A stretch of DNA of 64,000 nt, taken from Sulfitobacter donghicola DSW-25 = KCTC 12864 = JCM 14565. GTDB taxonomy: Bacteria > Pseudomonadota > Alphaproteobacteria > Rhodobacterales > Rhodobacteraceae. Under the pieces are notes generated by a model that was not told the DNA's origin, made no database searches, and saw only the letters and a list, made by a program, of their open reading frames with translations. This document shows, piece after piece, positions 63,720 through 64,000 of this stretch. The DNA is taken from NCBI RefSeq assembly GCF_000622405.1, contig NZ_JASF01000005.1:3162001-3226000 (forward strand), read 5' to 3'. Positions within the stretch are counted from its first letter, which is position 1; each line of letters begins with the position of its first letter. Position numbers and translations under genes: made by a program.

Positions 63720-64000
63720 ATGGATAAAACATTACACATCATCGGCGGCGGCATGGCCGGATCAGAGGCTGCTTGGCAGGCTGCACATCTTGGCATTCAG
63801 GTCGTCATTCACGAAATGCGCCCCAAAGTGGAAACCTTTGCCCACCAAACCGGCCTTTTGGGTGAAATGGTGTGTTCCAATTCATTTCGCTCGGACGATT
63901 CCGAGCAAAACGCCGTTGGCTTGCTGCATTGGGAAATGCGCCAAGCAAATGGGTTGATCATGCAGACGGCCGAAAAACACCGCCTGCCAGCGGGTGGCGC
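63720..64000 (+). CDS. trmFO: Methylenetetrahydrofolate-tRNA-(uracil-5-)-methyltransferase TrmFO (3' end outside window)
   Basis: The 93 visible residues start [22 protein letters not shown], the FAD-binding GxGxxG motif, and continue with [29 protein letters not shown], where the Cys is in the FAD/substrate region, then [17 protein letters not shown] and LPAGGA. TrmFO methylates U54 of tRNA with methylene-THF. The remainder lies outside the window. The overlapping frame at 63640-63957 is a shadow. Confidence 0.94.
   Translation, partial: MDKTLHIIGGGMAGSEAAWQAAHLGIQVVIHEMRPKVETFAHQTGLLGEMVCSNSFRSDDSEQNAVGLLHWEMRQANGLIMQTAEKHRLPAGG

Noticed and set aside
63376-63732. 118-codon minus-strand frame across the peroxidase-trmFO gap
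   Set aside because: It runs through the terminator and hairpin cluster; the translation has no domain, signal peptide or plausible ribosome site.
63640-63957. Plus-strand frame overlapping trmFO
   Set aside because: The frame starting at 63720 gives the TrmFO motifs; this one gives a meaningless product.
1-64000. Mobile elements, CRISPR arrays, prophage genes, rRNA operons
   Set aside because: No transposase, integrase, capsid or terminase motifs, no regularly spaced repeats and no rRNA sequence were recognised across the window.

Overview
The window looks like chromosomal DNA of a marine Rhodobacterales (Roseobacter-group) alphaproteobacterium. The evidence is the gene order dusB-ntrB-ntrC-ntrY-ntrX-trkA-trkH-hfq-hflX, the fused ispDF gene, the DUF6456/DUF6477 gene pair, an NtrC without the sigma54-contact loop, and a HemB without the zinc-cysteine triad. 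It is densely coded (64 genes called, two of them cut by the window edges). I found no insertion sequence, integrase, phage gene, CRISPR array, rRNA or recognisable tRNA.

Layout. 1-3.6 kb: a truncated HupE/UreJ membrane protein divergent from a DUF4198 periplasmic protein, then a pseudouridine-breakdown pair (kinase and PsuG). 3.7-6.3 kb: a DUF502 membrane protein, a patatin-like hydrolase and 3-hydroxybutyrate dehydrogenase (polyhydroxybutyrate context). 6.3-6.9 kb: a gap that may hold a small RNA. 6.9-14.4 kb: a peptide-binding protein, an aquaporin, an XRE-cupin regulator divergent from an acyl-CoA ligase/DsbA-like pair, a TagD-like nucleotidyltransferase and a Bcr/CflA efflux pump. 14.4-24.5 kb: mfd, a small membrane protein, hemB, a SYLF lipoprotein, a beta-hydroxyacid dehydrogenase, a penicillin-acylase family enzyme and an RluE-like pseudouridine synthase.

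24.5-40.1 kb is the nitrogen/potassium/RNA-chaperone core. On the minus strand are dusB-ntrB-ntrC-ntrY-ntrX, then trkA-trkH and hfq-hflX. On the plus strand are ispDF-pgpA-cinA and then amt. Both NtrC and NtrX lack the GAFTGA loop, which fits activators that do not use sigma54. 40.2-47.4 kb: MmgE/PrpD, a COQ10-type START protein, hpt, two small proteins, lipA, a GafA-like HTH/DUF6456 protein facing a DUF6477 protein across a promoter region with CtrA-like boxes and a perfect palindrome, and a non-pyrrolysine MttB-family protein.

47.6-56.5 kb: guaA and a chain of plus-strand genes (an ABM-fold protein, two DMT exporters, an unknown P-loop protein, MetA predicted to use acetyl-CoA, an alpha/beta hydrolase, PPK2, a TetR regulator and an outer-membrane-like beta-strand protein). 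56.5-64 kb: a flavin monooxygenase, rplM-rpsI, a MocR regulator divergent from a DUF1127 protein, a PaaI thioesterase divergent from an enoyl-CoA hydratase, a di-haem cytochrome c peroxidase, a hairpin-rich gap and the start of trmFO.

The most promising non-routine signals are the GafA/DUF6477 control region, the hairpin cluster before trmFO, the terminator-ended candidate RNA near 6.7-6.86 kb, the tandem repeats before amt, and the repeated ATTGT/ACAAT sites at the MocR locus. Function calls rest on motif recognition by eye; no database search was run.
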